DNA of 64,000 bases from CBFHMJ01 sp965656875 (GTDB taxonomy: Bacteria; Pseudomonadota; Gammaproteobacteria; Enterobacterales; Alteromonadaceae), in the NCBI GenBank assembly GCA_965656875.1, contig CBFHMJ010000001.1, positions 1 through 64,000 on the forward strand, read 5' to 3'. Both the position numbers and the translations under genes were made by a program. Positions 57,203-64,000 of this stretch are shown here, piece by piece. Within the stretch, counting starts at the first letter, position 1. The number at the start of each line of letters is the position of its first letter. The notes under the pieces are model-generated. The model saw only the letters and a list, made by a program, of their open reading frames with translations. It searched no databases and was not told where the DNA came from.

Positions 57203-57775
57203 ATGAAGTATTCAAGACTATTTGCCGCTCTCGTTGTATTGTCACAACTTCAGGGCTGTGCCGCCGCCGTTGTTGCCGCAGGCGCAGGCGCTGTTTCAGC
57301 AGCAAATGATCGTCGCACCGTTGGCTCTCAAATCGACGACAACACCATTGAGATCACCGCTGAATTACGTATTTCTCAATCGGAATCGATCAACAAAAAC
57401 AGTCATATCAATATTATAAGCGTCAATGGTCAGGTATTAATGGTTGGCCAGACTCCAAACGATTATCTGAGAGAACAGGCTCAGAAATTAATTAGTGATA
57501 TAGACGGGATTGTTGCCGTTCATAACCAGATCAAGATTGGCACACCGACTTCTGTTGGCACACAGACCAATGATGTCTGGCTTACTACGAAAGTCAAAAC
57601 TCAGTTGTTAACCGACGAAAACCTGCCCGGTAATTCAATCAAAGTAGTAACTGAAAACTCAGAAGTCTTTTTGATGGGTTTAGTGACAAAAGCAGAAGCC
57701 GACCAGGCAACCGAAATTGCACGCAATATTTCTGGTGTGACGAAAGTCGTCAAAATCTTCGAATTCAAAGATTGA
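57203..57775 (+). CDS. dolP: BON-domain lipoprotein DolP (YraP)
   Basis: 190 residues from ATG 57203, chosen because AGGAG lies ten bases upstream and the protein then begins with a proper lipoprotein signal (QLQGC, Cys19). Two BON domains, at about 45-115 and 125-190, are typical. DolP supports outer-membrane integrity. It ends the lpoA-yraN-diaA-dolP block. Confidence 0.93.
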   Translation: MKYSRLFAALVVLSQLQGCAAAVVAAGAGAVSAANDRRTVGSQIDDNTIEITAELRISQSESINKNSHINIISVNGQVLMVGQTPNDYLREQAQKLISDIDGIVAVHNQIKIGTPTSVGTQTNDVWLTTKVKTQLLTDENLPGNSIKVVTENSEVFLMGLVTKAEADQATEIARNISGVTKVVKIFEFKD

Positions 57776-57820
57776 AGGCAATCAATAGATTAAAACGCTG
57801 TTTTGATTCTAACGATTGAA

Positions 57821-57859
57821 TAAGCAAGAAAGGCGCTATAACAGCGCCTTTCTTGCTTA
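57821..57859. terminator. Strong bidirectional terminator after dolP
   Basis: TAAGCAAGAAAGGCGCT (57821-57837) and AGCGCCTTTCTTGCTTA (57843-57859) form a 17-bp perfect stem with a 5-base loop, between the convergent dolP and the cytochrome/PBP fusion gene. Confidence 0.9.
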
Positions 57860-57875
57860 ACGATTCATTAAACAC

Positions 57876-59609
57876 TTACTCAGGTATAATCCACGCGGTG
57901 ATCGCTTCAATATTCGCTGATCGTAAGTCTGAGAGTTTAATCACATAACCCCCTTTTGAAGCAAATCGCTGGCCTGGTCCCAGACTCAATGCCGGAAACG
58001 TTCCTGTGTTCAATGCATTTTCTGCTTCATGTTCAATCAGTTCAACCATGTAATCCCGAGAGAAATCATCAATCATATGACGCAAACTGTGCATAACCAC
58101 CGATGCAGCATAGTAGGTGTTGTACTGCAAACGAGTATTTGTCACTTTCACACCACGCGCATTCATCCAACCTCGAATTCGATACGCCCTGGGTTGATAA
58201 TCTGCCGGTACAGCATATAAATAAGAGAAGAACAGACGATCCGCAATCGCAGGTTTTTCACCTTCTTTCAGTATGTCGGCGATTTCACCTGGCAGATAGA
58301 CACCGGAAGCTTTGGTTTTTACTGTTTTAAGCAATTCGGCGACTTCTTTGCTTTTCGCCCCACTCCAGATAACCAACCGATCTTTTTCTTCCGCAACAGA
58401 CAAGGCTTCTTTTACTCTGTCGAGTGTTTTTACCGCTACTTTATGAATTTTAAACCCGGCACCAACCAACTCTTTGTTAAGTACTTCCGCAGGTTCAATA
58501 CTGTTTTTGTCGCCGGTAAATACTATCTGCTTGATATAACGCGATGAATTCTTATCTTCTTTCAGGTAATTCGCCAGAATGCGAGCTTCGGCAGACAACC
58601 CACCATGGAAGTACATGTTGTACAGGTTATCTTCATCTTCAACCGGCGCATCTGTTGTAGGGAAGACACAAGGCACCGTCTTAGTTTCACAAAATGAATG
58701 AACTGGCCACCATGTATCTTTTGAATTTCCGCCAATTACTGCAAATACAGGTTGCTTGCGATAGTAATCATTAAGTTGTTGTGGCCAGGTGTTTGGATCA
58801 CCCTTCAAATGCCAGATGTTCAGGTTCCATTCCCGCAAAGAATGTACAAACAACGCTTTATAATATTTAGATTTCCCGCCCGGCTGCTTTCTCCAGCGCT
58901 GTGTTTCTATCGTTCTCCACTTAAAAAACGCTTCCAGGACATCAATCATGCCTTTATTATCCGGGCTATCTAAGTCACCGGTTACTATCGTTGCAAAATT
59001 AATGAATTTGTCATCAACACCCGGATCAGGTCTGGCTGATAACTGTTTCAGATAAGCGGCAAGATGTGCAACGTCCTGATCTGACATTTCAAATCGCGGC
59101 ATAACTTCTTCCATCATACGTCCCGATGGATCAATTCCTTCTGACAACAATTTACCCAGCGCTTCGACGTCATAAGCGGGCCTTGCATTTGGTGTGCGGA
59201 TCTTGGACCAGAACTTCTTCGGTTGATATTCCTGAAACATTTCTTTGAATACTTTTGCCCGGTCAGAAGTCCTGGGTTCATAGATATTCTTACTCGTAAT
59301 TGGTAATACAAATGTTCCACCTTCACTGGAACCATAACCACTGCGACGATGACACGCCTGACATTTAAACTGAGTACCACTGACTTTGATGTCACCCTGA
59401 ATGATTGCTGTGATTGGTTTACCTTCATTCGTTAATCCTTCCAGGTAAATACGCTTACCAATTTCTGGATCGCCCTGAATGACTTCGGCCTGAGTTAAAC
59501 CGGTAAAACTGAACAGAATGGAAAATATGACGAGTAATAAAGAATTGCGAGTGGAAACGAAAAGCGCTGCTTGCTTGCAGCGCTTCGTCTTATCCAAGAC
59601 TGACACCAT
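57876..59609 (-). CDS. Cytochrome c fused to a type-1 periplasmic-binding-protein domain
   Basis: 577 residues, exported (signal region about 22-41). Residues 45-192 form a small cytochrome c domain: the haem-attachment motif CQACH is at 83-87, with Met170 (EVMPRFEMSD) as the likely axial ligand before the final helix AHLAAYLKQL. Residues of about 200-577 resemble type-1 periplasmic binding proteins of the branched-chain-amino-acid receptor sort. It has no partner ABC permease here. It is last in the copper-related cluster, 47 bases after the SCO gene. A terminator-like hairpin lies within codons 9-16. The role is inferred as electron transfer combined with ligand sensing or binding; I do not recognise a named family. 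Confidence 0.75.
   Translation of the reverse strand: MVSVLDKTKRCKQAALFVSTRNSLLLVIFSILFSFTGLTQAEVIQGDPEIGKRIYLEGLTNEGKPITAIIQGDIKVSGTQFKCQACHRRSGYGSSEGGTFVLPITSKNIYEPRTSDRAKVFKEMFQEYQPKKFWSKIRTPNARPAYDVEALGKLLSEGIDPSGRMMEEVMPRFEMSDQDVAHLAAYLKQLSARPDPGVDDKFINFATIVTGDLDSPDNKGMIDVLEAFFKWRTIETQRWRKQPGGKSKYYKALFVHSLREWNLNIWHLKGDPNTWPQQLNDYYRKQPVFAVIGGNSKDTWWPVHSFCETKTVPCVFPTTDAPVEDEDNLYNMYFHGGLSAEARILANYLKEDKNSSRYIKQIVFTGDKNSIEPAEVLNKELVGAGFKIHKVAVKTLDRVKEALSVAEEKDRLVIWSGAKSKEVAELLKTVKTKASGVYLPGEIADILKEGEKPAIADRLFFSYLYAVPADYQPRAYRIRGWMNARGVKVTNTRLQYNTYYAASVVMHSLRHMIDDFSRDYMVELIEHEAENALNTGTFPALSLGPGQRFASKGGYVIKLSDLRSANIEAITAWIIPE
59562..59585 (-). promoter_or_regulatory. Terminator-like hairpin inside the first codons of the cytochrome/PBP gene
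   Basis: AAGCGCTGC (59562-59570) pairs with GCAGCGCTT (59577-59585) across a 6-base loop. On the minus strand it is followed by TTTTCGTTT. It falls 25-48 bases after the ATG at 59609 and could act in attenuation or limit translation. Confidence 0.6.
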
Positions 59610-59656
59610 AATTGTTATTCCTGATAAAGCGTTTTCTTAGAGCGCAGAGTTCAGAG

Positions 59657-60316
59657 TTACTCTGAAACCTGCTGCTCCTTATAATCACTGATTGCTGAAT
59701 GATATTCGCTGATCAAACTGGCACTACTCACCATACCGTCAATCCGCGTCCAGCTATTTTTCTCACCGGGACGGATGTAAAAATAAGGCTTGTGGTACAT
59801 TTTATTGCTACCACCATACAACGCATCGAATGCCTTAATCACATCAAAAATATCTTTCTTTGTACCGGTCAGGAATTGCCAGTTCTGATTGGCATTCCAG
59901 GTTTTTGCGTATTTTCTTAACACCGAAGGTTTGTCATGTTCAGGATCGATGCTGATCGAAATCATTTTGTAATCTTTGTTCATTGATACCAGTTTGTCCT
60001 GAGCAGAATCGAACGTAGCACTCAAAACCGGGCAAATAGTAGCGCAGCTGGTAAAAATAAACTGAAGCAAAATAGGCTCATCGCCTTCCATCAGTTCTTT
60101 CAGATTAACCGACTTTCCGTAGTGGTTAACCAGATTCACATTGGGAATGTTGTATTGTTTATCTCTTTCAACTTTATATTTTTTGCTCTTCATCATTTGA
60201 CGATGATGAGCATGAGCATCATGGTCACCACCAGCATGTACAGGATAGATGGCTGATAACGACAAGCAGACACCTAAGCAGCTGATAGATGCAAGTTTAG
60301 TCAATTTGCTTAACAT
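59657..60316 (-). CDS. SCO family copper-binding/thioredoxin-fold protein
   Basis: 219 residues, Sec signal peptide (about 1-28), then a His-rich patch DHDAHAHH (31-38). The thioredoxin-like SCO domain has Cys91-x3-Cys95 (SCATICP) and the distal His at about 175 (MYHKPYFYIRP), the standard Cu ligands. SCO proteins deliver copper to, or reduce thiols of, copper oxidases. It sits between the unknown lipoprotein and the cytochrome fusion in a cluster with a multicopper oxidase. Confidence 0.92.
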   Translation of the reverse strand: MLSKLTKLASISCLGVCLSLSAIYPVHAGGDHDAHAHHRQMMKSKKYKVERDKQYNIPNVNLVNHYGKSVNLKELMEGDEPILLQFIFTSCATICPVLSATFDSAQDKLVSMNKDYKMISISIDPEHDKPSVLRKYAKTWNANQNWQFLTGTKKDIFDVIKAFDALYGGSNKMYHKPYFYIRPGEKNSWTRIDGMVSSASLISEYHSAISDYKEQQVSE

Positions 60317-60359
60317 ACTGATTCACACTTCTTGTTACGGGGTTAACACTCAAAAAGAA

Positions 60360-60384
60360 ACGGCTACTCACACGGAGTAGCCGT
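60360..60384 (-). terminator. Hairpin with T-tract between lipoprotein gene and SCO gene
   Basis: ACGGCTACTC (60360-60369) pairs with GAGTAGCCGT (60375-60384). On the minus strand it is followed by TTTCTTTTTGAG. It lies about a dozen bases after the lipoprotein stop and may be a partial terminator within the cluster. Confidence 0.82.
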
Positions 60385-60395
60385 AAAACTCATGA

Positions 60396-62102
60396 TTAGT
60401 GAGCAGTCCAAACCGCAACTTCGTGGTGAAGTGGGTCAAACTGATACAAACGAGAACGACGGTTAGGTTCGAAGTTCAACGTTAGATCAACTAAGTGACT
60501 ACCGAATGTACCGTCAGCAGCTGCTGGTGGTACATAGATTGGACCAAGAGGCCAACCTGGGTTACCCGCATTCGGGAAGAAGTGATGACGACCGAAGGTG
60601 AACCATGGACCTGCACCACCGATATCAACAGTGTCAAGGAACTGGTTTTCCCAACCACGTGAACCACCAAAGTCAACGTTCATGTACGCGTGATCGAAGT
60701 GGTCACCGTTCAGAAGTCTAACTTTGAAGTTATGTGGACGAATACGCCATTTGTCATGGTTGTTTGGTGAACCATCAAGGAACTCACCGTACATAGTGTT
60801 ATTCGCGTAAAGAATTGTTAGATCCGTATCCGGATCAAGTTCTACACCACGAGGTAACTTAGTACGAGTTTTCCAGTCCTGGAATGCAGCTTTTGTATCA
60901 GCGATCATAGCTGATGCTTCAACCCACTGCAGATCAGTGATTTCGTCAGCATCGTCAAGACTCATTGCTTTCAATGCACGGAAATTATTCCACATGATCT
61001 TAGCAGGAGCGATATCACCAATTACTGAGATAGCTGCCAGTTTGTTTTCTTCGCTAGCTGTTGGGTTAGTACCAAATGCTACTTCTTCCCATTCAACAAG
61101 CGTCAGCCCGTCAGCTTTCTTAAGCGCGTTCTCTGTTACGTGAACACGAGGTGGGTGAATACGCCAGCCCCAAACATAAGTAAGGTTATAGTACGTACCG
61201 TGTGACATCTGGATGTCATAAACAGTACGAGTACCATCTTCCATTGGGAAGAATGTTTGGTCCATCATAACGTGAGGTAGCTTAGCGCCAGTCTCTGGAT
61301 GTGGATCAAAGTACATTACTGCTGGTGCGAAATCATCATGACCACGGTTTAACACGTCAACGGTGTACGTAATCTGCCATGGAACGTCTTGCACAAGACT
61401 TGGATCGATAAACGCTTTGTCACCTTCGATATGCGTGTCGAACCATACCTGGTGAACGTCCACCTGGCCACCGATAGTATTACCATCAGCATCTTTTACA
61501 GGCTCTACAACACCTACTTTTTCAGGGCCTTTGTAGTGAAGCATTGAAAGACCGCTGTAAACACGATCAACGTCATTACCTTCCATGATGTCGATACCAA
61601 ACTCAATCATATCTTCATCAAGAGCAGTTTTATTTCTGATTGACGCTTGTAGTGAACGAATCACCATATCAAGGTCATCAGTAGGTGACGTCTTATCAAT
61701 CTCAGTTACAACCGGCTCTGGGTGAAGGTTGTATGGATTTTCAGGTGATGAAGGAAGCGTATTAGGCATTTCCTCACCAGTACCTGTTTTCATGTTTTCG
61801 TAAACCGTGTTCAGGTGGTTAGAACCTGGAGGGTTTGCGAATGGGTCAACTGCCGGGAACTGACCTTCATCAGTAACAACAACAGTCACTGACTTGTCTT
61901 CGTTCTGAACCTGTGACGGCTTAGCCGGGCGAGGCTGAGGACACGGGTGACCAACACAAAGCTCTGGTGGTGGTGGTGGTGGTGGTTCAACAACTACTGG
62001 TGGCTCAGTAGTGCCGCCGCCGCCACCGCCGCCGCAAGCGGCCAACAACGATACTGCAATCGGTGCTAACGCAAATACTTTAACTTGTCTGAGTATATCC
62101 AT
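60396..62102 (-). CDS. Unknown lipoprotein with Gly7 and Pro-rich linker
   Basis: 568 residues. The lipobox LLAAC gives Cys23, followed directly by seven glycines (24-30), an acidic/Val segment and a run of seven prolines (40-46), then CVGHPC with Cys49 and Cys54. The remaining roughly 500 residues have no Cys, are rich in Asp, His, Trp and Asn and look like a folded secreted domain. I do not recognise the family. It sits between two SCO-type genes in the multicopper-oxidase cluster, so a surface-exposed partner or substrate-binding component is plausible but unproven. Confidence 0.8.
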   Translation of the reverse strand: MDILRQVKVFALAPIAVSLLAACGGGGGGGTTEPPVVVEPPPPPPPELCVGHPCPQPRPAKPSQVQNEDKSVTVVVTDEGQFPAVDPFANPPGSNHLNTVYENMKTGTGEEMPNTLPSSPENPYNLHPEPVVTEIDKTSPTDDLDMVIRSLQASIRNKTALDEDMIEFGIDIMEGNDVDRVYSGLSMLHYKGPEKVGVVEPVKDADGNTIGGQVDVHQVWFDTHIEGDKAFIDPSLVQDVPWQITYTVDVLNRGHDDFAPAVMYFDPHPETGAKLPHVMMDQTFFPMEDGTRTVYDIQMSHGTYYNLTYVWGWRIHPPRVHVTENALKKADGLTLVEWEEVAFGTNPTASEENKLAAISVIGDIAPAKIMWNNFRALKAMSLDDADEITDLQWVEASAMIADTKAAFQDWKTRTKLPRGVELDPDTDLTILYANNTMYGEFLDGSPNNHDKWRIRPHNFKVRLLNGDHFDHAYMNVDFGGSRGWENQFLDTVDIGGAGPWFTFGRHHFFPNAGNPGWPLGPIYVPPAAADGTFGSHLVDLTLNFEPNRRSRLYQFDPLHHEVAVWTAH

Positions 62103-62156
62103 CTTAGCTCTCTTTCTAATTTAGTCTCGATACTTAACTACGTATTAGCCTGCGAA

Positions 62157-62924
62157 TTAAGCAATTCGGCTGTGGCCTACATAGTCACCGTTTAACTTAC
62201 GTGGACCTGCACGACGTAATTTGCCATCAGCTCTGGCTGTACGTGTACCTGACTCAACCCAGCTAGCGCGAACAGCAGCGTAAGTAGGCTCAGAAAGCGC
62301 TGGTAAAGCACCCCATAAACCAACATCAGGGTTACCGTAGTGAACAAGATGAGTATGAGCATTAACTTTTGGCTTGTTAGCACCAGTGATGTGCTTAGCC
62401 ATATGCCCTTTATACAGACGACTACCGATTTGGTTGATCGCTGCAATATCACCTGTCACAAATGTCCAACCTTCAGGTAAGTTAAGACGTGCCGCTACTT
62501 CAGCAATACGCTCTGGCGTATCTGCTTGAGGGTCACTTGTGATGGTATACATATGAATATCACGGCCTAGTTTTGGACCTAACGCCTGAGCCATACGGCC
62601 AAGGTTTTCCAATACAGGGCTGTTAAGATCAGCAGTAATTGGCATGAAGTTGATCATAACTTGCTTACCTTTAAGCAGGTCATCATAGAACTTCACAGTT
62701 TCACCATTGTGATTTGCCAAATCTACGTTAGGGTAGCGGTCACCACCACGGCCCTGGGCCGCTGGCGGCTCGCCAGTTTTAGTTGCAATAACAGGTGCAT
62801 TTGCGAATTCTTCACGCTCACCAGCTTTGCGAACAGATTTAATACCAACGCCGCTTAAGCCAGCAACAGTAGCTACAGCAACACCAGCGCCTAAACCTGT
62901 TAATAATTTACGTCTACTAGTCAT
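62157..62924 (-). CDS. Tat-exported SCO-like protein without cysteines
   Basis: 255 residues. A twin-arginine signal (SRRKLLTGLGAG, 3-14) is followed by a hydrophobic stretch. The body follows the SCO/thioredoxin plan: YPNVDLANHNGETVKFYDDLLKGK, then VMINFMPITADLNSP, then ITSDPQADTPERIAEVAARL. The place of the CxxxCP motif is taken by ITADLNSP (96-103), and the protein contains no cysteine at all. It cannot bind copper or do thiol chemistry in the usual SCO way. A His-rich AHTHLVHYG patch (189-197) follows. It lies 49 bases after the multicopper oxidase. Confidence 0.8.
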   Translation of the reverse strand: MTSRRKLLTGLGAGVAVATVAGLSGVGIKSVRKAGEREEFANAPVIATKTGEPPAAQGRGGDRYPNVDLANHNGETVKFYDDLLKGKQVMINFMPITADLNSPVLENLGRMAQALGPKLGRDIHMYTITSDPQADTPERIAEVAARLNLPEGWTFVTGDIAAINQIGSRLYKGHMAKHITGANKPKVNAHTHLVHYGNPDVGLWGALPALSEPTYAAVRASWVESGTRTARADGKLRRAGPRKLNGDYVGHSRIA

Positions 62925-62973
62925 AAAATCACGTTCCTAATAAAAATTAATACCAATGCCTTTGGAGAGTGGT

Positions 62974-64000
62974 TTAGTCGCCGAAGCCAGGAGGTACGAT
63001 ATCCCAACGAATCATCATTGCATGATCTTCATGCACTACGTTGTGACAGTGTTGAACGTGTTTACCAAGGAAATCACGCCAGCGGCAGAAGAATCTGATT
63101 TCCTGATTTGGACCTAGGTGAACAACGTCCATCTTCGTACGACGTAAGTCGTCCTGAGCAAGAGGGACACCATCAACTTCTAGAATCTGGAATTCTTCGA
63201 AGTGACTGTGGATTGGATGAGACCATGCCTGACCAGCGTTACGGAAAGTCCAGATTTCGGCACTTCCACGCTCAATCTTCGCGTCAATACGGTTTGGATC
63301 CATCAATTTGCCATTGATAGTCCACAGACCATTGTCGTAATCGAATACGAACAGACGCTCACGACGAACTTCGCTCATGTCGATATTTGGCAGGTCACGG
63401 AAACGTGCAGGGATTTGAGAGTTATCAGGTGCTGACAGCTCTTTAACTTTGAATTGCATAACTTTAAGTGCATCATCACCCATCAGCATACGACCTGATG
63501 GACCAGCACCGTCATCACGCATGTCCATAACGTTAACCAGTTCAACGGTATCACCTGGATTGTAACCAGAGAAATCAATAACAACGTCATGACGCTGAGC
63601 AACAGCAATCACCAGTTGTTTAACGTCTACCGGCTCTTCAAGGAAGTTACCGTCAGAAGTTAATACCGTGAATGTATCAGAACCGTTAGTGCCTTCTTGT
63701 GGACGAAGTTTGAATTCGTAGAAACGAGAAGGACCACCGTTCAACATACGGAAACGATATTTACGAGGCTCTACTTCGAAGAATGGCATGATTTTACGGT
63801 TAACCGTCATCATGTCACCAAGCATACCGTTTACAGTTGTGAATACAGGGTTTGCGTCGAAGAAGTCCCAGACAACCTGACCATTTTCGTCAAATTGTAC
63901 GTCATGGAAAACCAGAGGAACGTCATACTCACCACTTGGTAAGCGCCATGCTTCTGGATTCATATCATTCTCATCATTTGAGTCCTGCTCATCGAATAAG
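62974..64000 (-). CDS. Multicopper oxidase, C-terminal part (gene runs off window)
   Basis: The window holds the last 342 residues; the reading frame is open through the right edge. Copper ligands of the C-terminal cupredoxin domain are intact: HPIHSH, then HCHNVVHEDHAMM, with Cys and His of the type-1 site and a Met at Cys+10 as axial ligand. The type-2/3 His pairs expected in the first domain lie outside. The layout resembles CotA/bilirubin-oxidase-like three-domain oxidases. The substrate is unknown; metal or phenol oxidation are family possibilities. It is the first visible gene of the five-gene cluster. Confidence 0.92.
   Translation of the reverse strand, partial: LFDEQDSNDENDMNPEAWRLPSGEYDVPLVFHDVQFDENGQVVWDFFDANPVFTTVNGMLGDMMTVNRKIMPFFEVEPRKYRFRMLNGGPSRFYEFKLRPQEGTNGSDTFTVLTSDGNFLEEPVDVKQLVIAVAQRHDVVIDFSGYNPGDTVELVNVMDMRDDGAGPSGRMLMGDDALKVMQFKVKELSAPDNSQIPARFRDLPNIDMSEVRRERLFVFDYDNGLWTINGKLMDPNRIDAKIERGSAEIWTFRNAGQAWSHPIHSHFEEFQILEVDGVPLAQDDLRRTKMDVVHLGPNQEIRFFCRWRDFLGKHVQHCHNVVHEDHAMMIRWDIVPPGFGD

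Noticed and set aside
57134..57775. Longer dolP starting inside diaA at 57134
   Set aside because: AGGAG precedes ATG 57203, which gives a proper lipoprotein signal peptide; the upstream extension overlaps diaA coding.

Overview
The window looks like chromosomal DNA from a marine, AT-leaning gammaproteobacterium of the Alteromonadales/Vibrio-like type. The evidence is gene content and order: trmN6 divergent from srmB, a DUF3545 mini-gene, thrLABC with a leader attenuator, a complete Na+-translocating NADH:quinone reductase operon with apbE and nqrM, FabV as enoyl-ACP reductase, and the full dcw cluster (mraZ to lpxC) followed by dciA and secA. The lpoA-yraN-diaA-dolP block sits beside rsmI and rnpB. 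I cannot name a species from sequence alone.

Layout, left to right. 1-135 is an 8-bp tandem array that runs off the window edge, joined to about 0.8 kb of decayed, repeat-like DNA. 983-5445 holds housekeeping genes (trmN6, srmB, yaaA, a DUF3545 gene, ung). 5598-10494 is the threonine operon, with a recognisable leader peptide and mutually exclusive hairpins. 11464-17137 carries an orphan sensor kinase, rdgC, an HDOD protein, a HIT protein and a periplasmic metallo-beta-lactamase-fold protein. 17166-24244 is nqrABCDEF-apbE-nqrM, read leftwards. 24838-29146 holds fabV and a TRAP transporter (dctQ-dctM-dctP). 29245-34276 holds mutT, secA, an M23 peptidase and the divergent dciA. 34311-52389 is an unbroken leftward cell-wall and division cluster headed by mraZ, with a 10-bp-periodic MraZ-type operator. 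52933-53275 is RNase P RNA. 53318-57775 is rsmI and the lpoA-yraN-diaA-dolP block.

The right end (57876-64000) is the least ordinary part. It is a leftward five-gene cluster of exported proteins: a multicopper oxidase (cut by the window edge), a Tat-exported SCO-like protein with no cysteine at all, a 568-residue lipoprotein of unknown family, a canonical SCO protein with CxxxC, and a cytochrome c fused to a type-1 periplasmic-binding-protein fold. I read it as a periplasmic copper/electron-transfer module whose substrate is unknown. It is the best candidate here for a poorly described system.

How the parts work together: nqr provides Na+-motive respiration, with ApbE attaching FMN to NqrB and NqrC and NqrM supporting maturation. 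The dcw cluster makes lipid II and builds the divisome, and LpoA (separate block) activates a peptidoglycan synthase. SecA exports many of the envelope proteins. The copper cluster would draw on Tat and Sec export and on cytochrome c maturation functions encoded elsewhere.
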